Assembly (NCBI GenBank): GCA_963971575.1
Contig: OZ020618.1
Span: 33,210,731 to 33,274,730, forward strand
Length of the DNA: 64,000 nt
Direction: 5' to 3'
Source: Liopterus haemorrhoidalis
Taxonomy: Eukaryota > Arthropoda > Insecta > Coleoptera > Dytiscidae
Shown here: positions 11,178-19,970 of the stretch, piece after piece
How the letters are laid out: each line of letters opens with the position of its first letter
Numbering within the stretch: the first letter of the stretch is position 1
Position numbers and translations under genes: made by a program
The notes under the pieces: model-generated
Seen by the model: only the letters and a program-made list of their open reading frames with translations
Told to the model about the DNA's origin: nothing
Database searches by the model: none

Positions 11178-11730
11178 ATGTTAGATGTGAACTCACTGAA
11201 AATATATTACCAAAATGTTCGTGGATTACGCACAAAAGTTACTAATTTTTTCCAAGTTTCTTCTGTACCTGATTACCACATTATTTGTCTTACTGAAACT
11301 TGGTTGAACGGTAATATTGGTAGTCATGAACTATTTAGTAATAATTTCCAAGTGTTTAGGCGGGATAGGGATAGGCATACTTCCCATAAGTCAGACGGCG
11401 GAGGCTCTCTTATTGCAATCAGCTCATTTTTACAAGTTGTTGAGCTGCTTGACTGGCAAACTAACGTTTTGGAAGAAGTATGGATATCCATTGCTCTGCC
11501 AAATGGTAAAAATAAAATTCATATATGTTGTGTCTACATACCGGACTATATTGATATCTGTAAACTTTATGTATTCACTGAAAATGTAACCAAAATTATC
11601 AATGACAATCTCCAGGATTCTGTTATTATAGTAGGTGATTTTAATTTAGCTAATATTGTATGGTCACGTGACGAATACTTTAACTTTCTGACGCCTTCAT
11701 TACCCTCTGACAAAAAATCATCACTTTTTA
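11178..11730 (+). pseudogene. LINE ORF2 5' fragment: APE-type endonuclease, unit 1
   Basis: Begins at an ATG 75 bp after the ORF1 stop. It shows the conserved start of an apurinic-type endonuclease of LINEs: YYQNVRGL (N13), TETWL (E40), CCVYIP and VGDFNLANI (GDFN at 153-156). The frame leaves LINE sequence after about 182 residues (SDKKSS) and enters (TA)n, so the last third of the endonuclease (SDH region), the reverse transcriptase and the 3' end are absent. It cannot retrotranspose by itself. Truncation at the same point in units 1-4 shows it happened before the units were multiplied. Confidence 0.85.
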
Positions 11731-11764
11731 TACATATATGTATATATATATGTATATATATACA
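11731..11764. repeat. (TA)n run, left side of errantivirus insertion
   Basis: Short TATATG/TATATA run. The last four bases TACA (11761-11764) are duplicated at 18262-18265, the target-site duplication of the minus-strand LTR element. Confidence 0.8.
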
Positions 11765-12033
11765 AGAAATATATCTTCAATCGTTGAATCAGTTTTTAAA
11801 AACAATTTATTTAGAGCACAATACAAGTAAATGATATTTTATGTAAAATTAACTAGTGACAACTGACATGTATATGACTACGAGAATAACTGATTAACTG
11901 AGTTCAATGATATGACATATTTTATAGTGTGTAAAAGTGTTTATCTGTTAGTGTATCTTGTATTACATTTGAGTGTTGTGTTTCTGTGTGTGAATGTATT
12001 TTGTGTAGTGTCAGCTGGAATTGGTCATGTAAT
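11765..12033 (-). mobile_element. Errantivirus-like element: 3' LTR (269 bp)
   Basis: Differs from the other LTR (17992-18261) by one T/C substitution and one A in the terminal AAT/AAAT, as compared by eye. Such near identity means a recent insertion. A TTTATT (AATAAA on the minus strand) is not clear; a polyadenylation site was not assigned. Confidence 0.92.
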
Positions 12034-12043
12034 TCCTCCCCCC

Positions 12044-13693
12044 CTAGAATGAGGCTTCCTCCGGAAGTCTCGGTGTTTTAGTTGGACTTCCTTCATGCAT
12101 TTCTTCCTCGGAGATTTTGGATTGTCTGGATCTTCTGCTTCTAACGAACAGGAACCCGGCGATGATTGTTGCAACAATGTAAATGATGATTGTCCACAAA
12201 CTTGGTTGAATTTGGACCTTTGGCTGGAGTGCATCTGAATGAATTCTTTTGATGTTCATATTTTGGATTTCTTCTAATTTCAGGTTTTTTAAATTGACTG
12301 TGAAATTTGTCAATTTCGATTCTTTAATTTTGAATTGGATGCCATTGATAATTAGTGGCGTTCCATAACTTCTTGCGTTGTAATTTATCTCCTCGTTATT
12401 GATTATTAATTTGCAGTTATTATTTTTGATAAGGAAGATGCCATTCAAATTTTGAGTCTCGGTTTGGCCTTCACATTCTGAAATTATTTTTTCTTTCTTC
12501 GGAAATACTCCTAGGTATTGATTGGTTTCGAAAATGAAGTCCAGTTGGTTGTCCTCGATATTCAATCTTGTATATTGGCAGTGTTCGGGGTTACTATGGA
12601 GCAGGATTTCTTTTTCACAGCTGGCGTTGTATCTGCTTTTGAGGTGATTTGGACATTGGAAAATTACGCTCTTCATGCAAATATCTCTTAGAGGTGTAAT
12701 TTTGTTTTCAAATTTAAGTAAATATTTAGTATTTGGAACGATCGTAACATGTTCTGACTTGTATGTTGTAGGAATTGATTTTAGGTAATAAAGGTCATAA
12801 TTCTCTTTAAAATTTATTGGAATGGATAGAAAATAAATTATTTGTTCTGATTCTAATTTACAGTTAATTTTTATAACAGATTCGAAGTTTAAAATGTTCT
12901 CATAATTTAATTCAAAAGGTAATTGGTCTTTGTAAAATTTGGAAATTTTTTGTAATTCATGAAATAAATCGGTAGTTTTTATAATACTCGGATGCAGAGT
13001 TTGTAACTTACAAAATATGATCGAGTTTTCGACATCCTGCAAAACATTCAGGACGGAGTTGTACAAAATTATAAGTTGATTGAAAATATCTTTTGTAAAC
13101 AATATATCTTGTTGTTGGATATTATTTTGAATAATATTGTTAAGTTGAATAATTTTTGATCTGAGAAGTAAAGCATTATGTTCAACGTCTTTAATAGTTG
13201 AATTAAAATTTTGAATAACTTTCTCGTTAACAGTGTACTGCATTTCAAGCTGATCTTGCAGGCTTCTCATGTTACCTTGCATATGGTTTATTATCTTATC
13301 ATATGTTTTACCGTCTTCAGCATCTAAATTTCCGGTTATTGACTTTATAATTGATCCAAGTCCATTTATTATTCCTCGTTTAGTCCTTTTATTAGATGCC
13401 CAATCAGGGCGTTAATATTATTAAATTTTTCGTTTAAAGACTGTTGTAAAAACTTTATTATTTTATCATAGTTGTCAAGTTCTCCGTTTAATTTTGTATT
13501 GTTTAATCCGATTTTAAGTTTTTTATATTGTGCGTTTAAATAAGCATTTTCTATGATTAATGGTTTTAAATTATAATAATGTACGAATGTATGTTGAGTT
13601 TTTTGTAATTTAGCTGGGCCAAGATTTATTGGAAGAATCCCGATGTTATGGGTGACATCTTTTATTTCAGTGGCGAGGGTGCCGCTGATGAGC
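12044..13693 (-). pseudogene. env: Errantivirus-like Env (F-type fusion glycoprotein), one frame break
   Basis: Envelope glycoprotein of the errantivirus F-protein type. The long frame 13282-12044 (412 codons from its first ATG) opens further upstream and holds, N to C: a furin-like RTKR site near 13311-13322 in the upstream open part, a Gly/Ile-rich fusion-peptide-like stretch just after it, heptad-rich helices, a Cys-rich ectodomain, and a C-terminal membrane segment (SLWTIIIYIVATIIAGFLFV) with a short basic/acidic tail. The receptor-binding N-terminal part lies in another frame upstream (about 13693-13400); the two frames part near 13400, so this copy has a small indel there. A likely splice acceptor TTTTCCAG lies at about 13694-13701. 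No normal start codon for the N-terminal part is seen, consistent with expression from a spliced RNA. The break makes this copy non-functional as read. Confidence 0.85.
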
Positions 13694-16511
13694 CTGGAAA
13701 ATTTTTAAAATTATATGTTTGTTTCCGGGGCGGTTTAATATTAGAAAGGTGAATTTTATTTGTTGTATTACCGTGTGTGGGTTCTATTTTAGCGGTTTTA
13801 AGTTGAGGGTTAATGGTTTCAATTTTTTCTATTTTAAATTTATTTTTTGTTTTACTCTGTTTCTGTTTATTTTTTACGTAAACATTAGCAGGTATTTTAG
13901 GAGGTAATTCGTTTCGATTTTCGTTGACTTGACCGATTTTTAATTCTTTATTTTTAGATAGTGTTTCATTAATTTTGTTATATAATATTTTAATTTTGTT
14001 TTTATGTTTCTCGATATAATCGTTTATTAATTTTTGATCTATTTCGATATTAAAGGGTGATTCCGTATTTAAATGTCCTGATATTATTTCTTGCGGTGTT
14101 AATTTAGTGGCTGAATGTATCGAATTATTATAAGCAAGTAGTGCGTAGTTAATTTTTATTTCAATTGTATCTTTACTATATTCTTTTTGATTATTAAGTA
14201 ACCTGATATGTTCAATTAAGGTGGAGTGGAATCTTTCTATTAAACCGTTGGATTCGGGGTGTTGGGAACTTATAAAATGGATTTCAATTTTGTGGGTTTG
14301 CAAGAGTTCTTTAACAAGTGAATTTTTGAATTCTAGGCCGTTATCGGATACGATCTGTTCAGGTATTCCGTGATGTGTGAAGAATTTAACTAGATTGTTT
14401 ACAATTTCGATGCCTTGGGCGGAATTAAGTTTGTATGCTTGGGCGTATTTAGAAAAAGAATCAATAATAGTCAGGAATTTTACCTTTTCTAGGCTTATAC
14501 TATCTATATGCAATATTTGGAAAGGTTTGGTAGGAGTGGGTGTAATATTGAATTTTAATTTTAGAGGTGATCTTTCATATTTTGTTTTTTGACATATGTC
14601 GCAATTGTTTATGAAAGTCTGGATAGATCTCCTCTGGTTGGGCCAATAATATTTAATTTTGATTTTATTTTCAGTTTCGTCAAGACCACGGTGATTAGTT
14701 TTACTTTCGTGATAATTTCTAATTGTTTCCAAAATTTCGTCTTCTGTTTCAATGTCGATTAATTTTTCCGTACATTTTACAAAATTTAACTCGGAATTTT
14801 TTAAATATTTTTGAATAGTTCTACTAAATGTTTCATACAAAGGGTCGTGTTCGAAATAAAAATGGTATTTCACTTTAGGGACTATGTATTGTTTAATAAA
14901 ATTAATTATGTCGTTTTGAAAATTATTTTTTGATATTTGTAGGGAAATTCTTTGCTTTTTGTCAAATAGTTTTGTGATTGATGGGATAGGTGGATCAAAG
15001 TTGATTTCGGATACTATTACTTGATTCATCCCGTAGTTTACTGGACTATCAATAATAGGTATACCTACAATTGAGTTTTCGAGATTTGAATGTACCGTTT
15101 GATCATCAGAGTCGTCGTCTATATTAATTATTTCTGATTCGCTATCATCAATTTCAACAATTAGAGATTGTTGATCAAGTTCTTGGGAATTTTGAGGATT
15201 TTCGTTATCTTTGAAATTTTTATTGAAATCGCTCATGTATTCAAGGAAGTTCTCATATCCGTTAGTCTCGTTAATGTTTAATTCTATTTCAGGTAATTTG
15301 AAAACAGTTAAAATAGTGTTTGAATTTCTAAATACGTACTGTATCATATGTTTAACATCTGACCAGTTTAATTTATCTTCTCCACAGCCTAATTTTGGTA
15401 TGTTTAAATTTTTTATTTTATTTTTTTGACAAAAGTTTCTAAGATTAATTAGAGAGTAAAATAAGTCCTGATAGGTGGGTTTATCATAATAATTACTTTT
15501 TGTTATGAGATATATTATATAGCGGTCTTTAAATTTTAAGTATACTAAGTCGAAAAGTTTTGGATCTTGTCTGTGTAAAGTCTCGACATTTTGAAATTTA
15601 TTTTTAAATAGTTTTGCCAATCCACGGGACATTTTCAAATCTTTGCTAACGCAATGGGCCAAACTATCTTCAAGCGGGGCATGCAAAAGATTACCTTCAA
15701 CTTCTAAAATTATTTTGTTATTCGTATTTAATAAATTATTTTTCCTGTATTCTACATAGTTTTGATATTCTGTTAGGGGTGTATAATTTTTATTTTCTTG
15801 TTCAAACGTGTCTTTGGATCTTGAACTAACTTGTTTATTGATTTTGGCTGGATGAAATTCCGGTTTTTTATAACATTTTGAGTGAATCGGGGTCTTATTT
15901 TCTGATCTAATTTTATTATTGACTTTAATTGTGCAAGTTAGGGGTTCGTTATCTAAATGTGGCAAATCAGAATGTTTATTAAATACTTTAGCCATTTTTT
16001 GTTTTTCTTTATAGTTTTTGTGACTTTTCCTTGTTTTTGCGACGTTAGATTTAATCTTGTGTGTATTGAAAACATGGATGTTAGTTGAAAATGGGTTTGA
16101 ATTATTTGAAACATGGAAGTTTAGAAAATTGAGTTTTATGGAAATTTTAGGAGTGATCAACTTGTTATTTACTAAATCAATATTTGAATTAAGTAATTTG
16201 AGATTGTCTAAGCCTAAAAGACAATCAAATCGCTTATGAAAATTAAACAGGTGAAATTTTAATGGTAAATTTTTTGTTTTAAAGATTTTAGGACATGGCA
16301 TAGTCATACTATACTGTTGAGTTGACGTCCCATGCGCCGAAGTTATCTGGAAGGGGTCTTCAATTATAGAATTTTGAAAATATTTTTTCGCAATATCTGG
16401 ATCTATGAATGATTTAGTACTTCCGGTGTCAATAAGTACTTTCAAGTTATGTTGTGGAAATATAATGTAGGGTAATTCACTTTTTCTGTTGATTAAATTT
16501 AAGTTTAACAA
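13662..16511 (-). CDS. pol: Pol-like polyprotein: protease, OARD1-type macro domain, integrase; no RT
   Basis: 949 codons. Protease at 1-125 with LIDTG (DTG 28-30). A Lys-rich linker follows to about 262. Residues 264-410 form a macro domain most like OARD1/TARG1 (ADP-ribose-protein and O-acetyl-ADP-ribose hydrolase): DSLAHCVSKDLKMSRGLAKL, YIIYLITK, DKPTY (K344) and LGCGEDKLNW (D379). The Lys and Asp equal the catalytic pair of TARG1. An acidic linker (411-480) leads to the usual errantivirus region between RNase H and integrase (about 505-600). Integrase: zinc site H601, H607, C637, C640; catalytic D670, D723, E759 with 35 residues between the last two. No RT (no YxDD) and no RNase H. The listed start is TTG, not ATG; the frame is -1 to gag with which it overlaps, so translation by -1 frameshifting is likely. 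Frame fully open, suggesting recent function. Confidence 0.9.
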   Translation of the reverse strand: MLNLNLINRKSELPYIIFPQHNLKVLIDTGSTKSFIDPDIAKKYFQNSIIEDPFQITSAHGTSTQQYSMTMPCPKIFKTKNLPLKFHLFNFHKRFDCLLGLDNLKLLNSNIDLVNNKLITPKISIKLNFLNFHVSNNSNPFSTNIHVFNTHKIKSNVAKTRKSHKNYKEKQKMAKVFNKHSDLPHLDNEPLTCTIKVNNKIRSENKTPIHSKCYKKPEFHPAKINKQVSSRSKDTFEQENKNYTPLTEYQNYVEYRKNNLLNTNNKIILEVEGNLLHAPLEDSLAHCVSKDLKMSRGLAKLFKNKFQNVETLHRQDPKLFDLVYLKFKDRYIIYLITKSNYYDKPTYQDLFYSLINLRNFCQKNKIKNLNIPKLGCGEDKLNWSDVKHMIQYVFRNSNTILTVFKLPEIELNINETNGYENFLEYMSDFNKNFKDNENPQNSQELDQQSLIVEIDDSESEIINIDDDSDDQTVHSNLENSIVGIPIIDSPVNYGMNQVIVSEINFDPPIPSITKLFDKKQRISLQISKNNFQNDIINFIKQYIVPKVKYHFYFEHDPLYETFSRTIQKYLKNSELNFVKCTEKLIDIETEDEILETIRNYHESKTNHRGLDETENKIKIKYYWPNQRRSIQTFINNCDICQKTKYERSPLKLKFNITPTPTKPFQILHIDSISLEKVKFLTIIDSFSKYAQAYKLNSAQGIEIVNNLVKFFTHHGIPEQIVSDNGLEFKNSLVKELLQTHKIEIHFISSQHPESNGLIERFHSTLIEHIRLLNNQKEYSKDTIEIKINYALLAYNNSIHSATKLTPQEIISGHLNTESPFNIEIDQKLINDYIEKHKNKIKILYNKINETLSKNKELKIGQVNENRNELPPKIPANVYVKNKQKQSKTKNKFKIEKIETINPQLKTAKIEPTHGNTTNKIHLSNIKPPRKQTYNFKNFPGSSAAPSPLK

Positions 16512-17878
16512 TTCAAATTCGGGTCCGAGGCTGTTTCCTCTAAAAAACAGTTTTGATCGGTTTCTACGTCATATTGAACATCTTGATTATATTCTAAATA
16601 ATCATCTGGAGGTTCTGTCTCGTAGTTATCTGCATTTGATTCTAAATTTTGTTCCTCAATATTAAATAATTCCTCTGATATAAATTTGGGTTCATTCGGT
16701 CTAAAATTGTAATTTTGTTGAGCGAATGGTCTTTGAAAAGTATTTCTTGTAGCAATACTCATGGGTGTAGGTTTATAGGGTGCGTTTTGACGAGATTGGA
16801 TTTTACTTGGTTGGGGATTTCTATTAGGGAAAGGGTTATTTGTTTGTCTTTGGACAGTAGGCTGTCTGTTTTGACTAGGAAATCGATTGAATTGATTATT
16901 GAACATCGGTCTCGATTGATTTAAAAATTGTTTAGGTTGAGAATTAAAAGGGATTTTAAACGGTGCTATATTATAGTTAGAATTTCGCGTTGATTTATTT
17001 TGTATATTATTTGAATTATAAGGTACTTTAGATTTTATTTCTAACTGAAAATCGTTAGTGAGCATATTTAAAGCTTGGTTTAAGTCTGTAGGGTTTTTAG
17101 TACGCATGAGAGGGCCTATAGGGTCTCTTAACCCTCTTAATAATACTCTTAGAGCGTATTGTCTAAGATACGTGGAAAGAACTGAAGATTGTTCATAATA
17201 ATGTGTACTAACGTATGTTGTTTGAAGATTTAATAATTTTTGTATTTTATTAAAGAATTCGAACGGTGATTCGTTCGGTAATTGTTTGAGTTCAGTTAAT
17301 TCTATTTGAAGGGTGTAACAATCCCTTTTATCTGAATAACAATTAATAAGGGCGGTTTTTAAATCTAACCATGTGTTAATGGTACAACTAGAAATATTAG
17401 TTTCTGCTTCTCCTTTTATTTTTGCGCGGATGCTCGCCATCAGATATTCATTCTGAAAGTCGCCTGCGTCCGTAGCATTATAAAATTTATTTACGAGTTT
17501 CTCGCAAATCTCGAGAAATCGTGGTAGGAGTTCTTGTTGTCCGGAAAATTCCGGTACCATATTTAGGTACTCCTTTTTTAAAAAGGGAAGATTTGGGGTA
17601 GCCATTGTGATAAGGGTTTTTAAATTTTGAATTGAGTCAGAGTCAGAATCAGTTATCGATTCGTCCGAAGAATCGTTATTATCAAAAGAATTTTTGCCTC
17701 TAAAAAGATATTTAGCACTTACAGAGCTAGAGCAATCCACTTGTCCATATGCGCTGGAGAACTGCTTGGCTAACTGGTACGGCTGGGGTTGTGGTGAGCC
17801 CTTGGTCTTCCTGGTCGTATTTTTTGACTTGGAGCTGCTGGGATGTGATGGTTTCGTTTTCATCGATTCACTTCTCAC
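16505..17878 (-). CDS. gag: Errantivirus-like Gag
   Basis: 457 codons. Structural Gag: a Ser/Lys-rich N-terminus, a capsid-type helical region (about 92-290, with PEFSGQQELLPRFLEICEKL) and an Asn/Gln/Arg/Pro-rich C-terminus without CCHC knuckles, as is usual for errantiviruses. The ATG at 17605 (MATPNLPFLKKEYL) is an alternative start closer to the usual Gag beginning. A good splice-donor-like CT/GTAAGT lies at about 17723-17717 inside the N-terminal extension; together with an acceptor-like TTTTCCAG before env it could form the env RNA. This is inference. Overlaps pol by a few bases in the -1 frame. Confidence 0.85.
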   Translation of the reverse strand: MRSESMKTKPSHPSSSKSKNTTRKTKGSPQPQPYQLAKQFSSAYGQVDCSSSVSAKYLFRGKNSFDNNDSSDESITDSDSDSIQNLKTLITMATPNLPFLKKEYLNMVPEFSGQQELLPRFLEICEKLVNKFYNATDAGDFQNEYLMASIRAKIKGEAETNISSCTINTWLDLKTALINCYSDKRDCYTLQIELTELKQLPNESPFEFFNKIQKLLNLQTTYVSTHYYEQSSVLSTYLRQYALRVLLRGLRDPIGPLMRTKNPTDLNQALNMLTNDFQLEIKSKVPYNSNNIQNKSTRNSNYNIAPFKIPFNSQPKQFLNQSRPMFNNQFNRFPSQNRQPTVQRQTNNPFPNRNPQPSKIQSRQNAPYKPTPMSIATRNTFQRPFAQQNYNFRPNEPKFISEELFNIEEQNLESNADNYETEPPDDYLEYNQDVQYDVETDQNCFLEETASDPNLNC

Positions 17879-17972
17879 TCACAGTTCTGATTCACGTTCA
17901 AAGTTCGAAAGTTCAGGTACACGAATAAATTGTAGAAACAAACCGGTAATATGTTCACTAAAACCGTTTCGC

Positions 17973-17992
17973 GTATCCTACCGACTGCGCCA
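17973..17992 (-). promoter_or_regulatory. Primer-binding site of errantivirus-like element
   Basis: TGGCGCAGTCGGTAGGATAC read on the minus strand, starting at the last base of the 5' LTR. It matches the pattern of tRNA-Ser primer sites known for 17.6, 297 and related elements. Confidence 0.75.
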
Positions 17993-18261
17993 GAAATATA
18001 TCTTCAATCGTTGAATCAGTTTTTAAAAACAATTTATTTAGAGCACAATACAAGTAAATGATATTTTATGTAAAATTAACTAGTGACAACTGACATGTAT
18101 ATGACTACGAGAATAACTGACTAACTGAGTTCAATGATATGACATATTTTATAGTGTGTAAAAGTGTTTATCTGTTAGTGTATCTTGTATTACATTTGAG
18201 TGTTGTGTTTCTGTGTGTGAATGTATTTTGTGTAGTGTCAGCTGGAATTGGTCATGTAAAT
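17992..18261 (-). mobile_element. Errantivirus-like element: 5' LTR (270 bp)
   Basis: Minus-strand LTR beginning ATTTACATGACC and ending GATATATTTCT; next to TACA target duplication at 18262-18265. Nearly identical to 11765-12033. Confidence 0.92.

Positions 18262-18326
<65 letters not shown>
18262..18326. repeat. (TA)n run, right side of errantivirus insertion
   Basis: TACA followed by about 60 bp of alternating TA, continuing the run broken by the element. Confidence 0.9.
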
Positions 18327-18330
<4 letters not shown>

Positions 18331-18558
18331 TTCCGACTGGTTATTAAATTTACGCTTTAAAAAATTAAATGCAACATTTTATTTTTATTTATTTTTATTT
18401 TGTTAGGGGAATTAAACGGAGATAAGCTCCTGCAAATTCCCACGTACAGAAGTTATAACAAAGTAATAATTATTACAACAAACATTTGTAAGTTACATAA
18501 TAGATATACCTAACTAAATATAAAGAGAAAATATATATATATATATATATATATATAG

Positions 18559-18612
<54 letters not shown>

Positions 18613-18813
18613 CTCTTTATATTTAGTTAGGTATATCTATTATGTAACTTACAAATGTTTGTTGTAATAATTATTACTTTGTTATAACTTCTGTACGTGG
18701 GAATTTGCAGGAGCTTATCTCCGTTTAATTCCCCTAACAAAATAAAAATAAATAAAAATAAAATGTTGCATTTAATTTTTTAACGCGTAAATTTAATAAC
18801 CAGTCGGAAATGT
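18327..18813. repeat. Near-perfect palindrome around (TA)n, unit 1
   Basis: The AT-rich block that normally follows the (TA)n run is present twice here, in opposite orientation: arm 18327-18533 is the reverse complement of 18605-18813, with AT-rich spacer 18534-18604. By eye the arms of about 207 bp differ at one clear site (AAAG/AACG). In units 2 and 3 only the right arm exists. This can form a cruciform or long hairpin. Confidence 0.92.
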
Positions 18814-18910
18814 TCTATTAAATACATTTAATTCAATGTTTGAATGTATACGAAATCAGAGGGCGGGGCTTATGATTTAAGCAACCAATGAAAACCATAG
18901 GCGCAATTTT
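18814..18910. other. End of AT-rich block before satellite, unit 1
   Basis: Conserved stretch with GAGGGCGGGGCTTATGATTT and an ACCAATG/CCAAT-like motif just before the satellite. No gene. Confidence 0.5.
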
Positions 18911-19641
18911 CATATGGTAACCTGACCATATGGTTAGCAAACCAAATGGTTAACTGACCATATGGTTAGCTGACCAAATTGTTACCTGACCATATGTTTA
19001 GCTGGCAAAATTGTTAGCTGACCATATGGTTAGCTGACAAAATGGTTACCTTACCATATGGTTAGCTGACCAAGTGGTTACCTAACCATATGGTTAGCTG
19101 ACCAAATGGTTATTTGACCATTTGGTTTGCTGAACAAATGGTTACCTGACCATATGGTTAGCTGGACAAATCGTTAACTGACCATGTGGTTAACAGACCA
19201 ATTGGTTACCTGACCATGTCGTTGGCAGACCAAATGGATAACTGACCATATAGTTAGCTGACCAAATGCTTACCTGACCATATGTTCAGCTGGAAAAATT
19301 GTTAACTGACCAAATGGTTACCTGACCAAATGGTTAACTGACCAAGTGGTTAACTGACCAAATAGTTAGCTGACCAAATGGTTAACTGACCAAATGGTTA
19401 CTTGACCAAATGGTTAGCTGACCAAATGGTTAGCTGACCAAATGGTTAACTGACCAAATGGTTACCTGACCAAATGGTTAATTGACCAAGTGGTTAACTT
19501 ACCAAATAGTTACCTGACCAAATGGTTAGCTGACCAATTGGTTAGCTTACCAAATGGTTAGCTGACCAAATGGTTAGCTGACCAAATGGTTAGCTGACCA
19601 AATGGTTAACTGACCAAATGGTTAGCTGACCAAATGGTTAC
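18911..19641. repeat. 16-bp satellite array S2
   Basis: Same 16-bp family as S1; diverged CCATATGG units at the left, uniform CCAAATGG units at the right. Ends at CAAATGGTTA and joins Helitron-like sequence directly, without gypsy. Confidence 0.95.
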
Positions 19642-19970
19642 ATGTCTCGATATAACGTAAGAACGCACTAAGAAAGGATTTTTCGACCCATATAAGGTGA
19701 AAAGGAGTCAAATATATTTTTTCACGGATTCCTCAGTATCTCTTAGGACAGATGAGATATCGACTAGGTTTTTGCTTATAAAAGTTACCCGTGCCAATGT
19801 TTAGAAACAAACTACTAATTTTATTTGTAATTAGTATGAACCTCTAACGGGGTGAATCTACACCTGAGGAGAGAGTCAGCAATGTGATCTATAAAGAACT
19901 ATGAATTATTATAATTGCACGATGATGGCAAACCGTCAATAACCGTAGCGAAGCACGGGTACTCAGCTAG
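19642..19970 (+). mobile_element. Helitron-like 3' segment, unit 2 (longer, undisturbed)
   Basis: Here the segment extends about 75 bp further left (CATGTCTCGATATAACG through GGTGAAAAGGAGTCAAATAT) than in the gypsy-bearing units, showing the sequence lost on gypsy's left side. It ends with hairpin and CTAG at 19967-19970. A related segment in reverse orientation is at 34258-34440. Confidence 0.6.

Larger units (their letters stand above)
11765..18261 (-). mobile_element. Errantivirus-like LTR element with gag, PR-macro-IN and env
   Basis: Complete minus-strand element of about 6.5 kb in the (TA)n of unit 1, with TACA target duplication. 5' LTR 18261-17992, 3' LTR 12033-11765. The primer site TGGCGCAGTCGGTAGGATAC directly follows the 5' LTR and resembles the tRNA-Ser type described for the 17.6/297/ZAM group. 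A purine tract of AGGGGGGGAGGA (about 12045-12034) directly precedes the 3' LTR. Order: gag, pol by -1 frame, env. The env gene and LTR layout place it with the insect errantiviruses (gypsy group). The reverse transcriptase and RNase H are missing from pol and a macro domain is present, so movement would need help in trans. Confidence 0.92.
6207..19641 (+). repeat. Macrosatellite unit 1 (with two insertions)
   Basis: First complete composite unit: Helitron-like end, non-coding spacer, LINE ORF1, endonuclease fragment, (TA)n, AT-rich block, satellite. It is lengthened by a 1.2-kb TIR element and a 6.5-kb errantivirus-like element. Compared with units 2 to 5 it lacks about 490 bp upstream of ORF1 (joined at GAAATTT near 10055), a deletion between short direct repeats. 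Confidence 0.9.

Noticed and set aside
12044..13693. Env and FP25K-like domains considered as evidence of an integrated baculovirus
   Set aside because: Env sits inside an LTR element with primer site and purine tract; the FP25K-type domain is part of a LINE ORF1. No other baculovirus gene is present.
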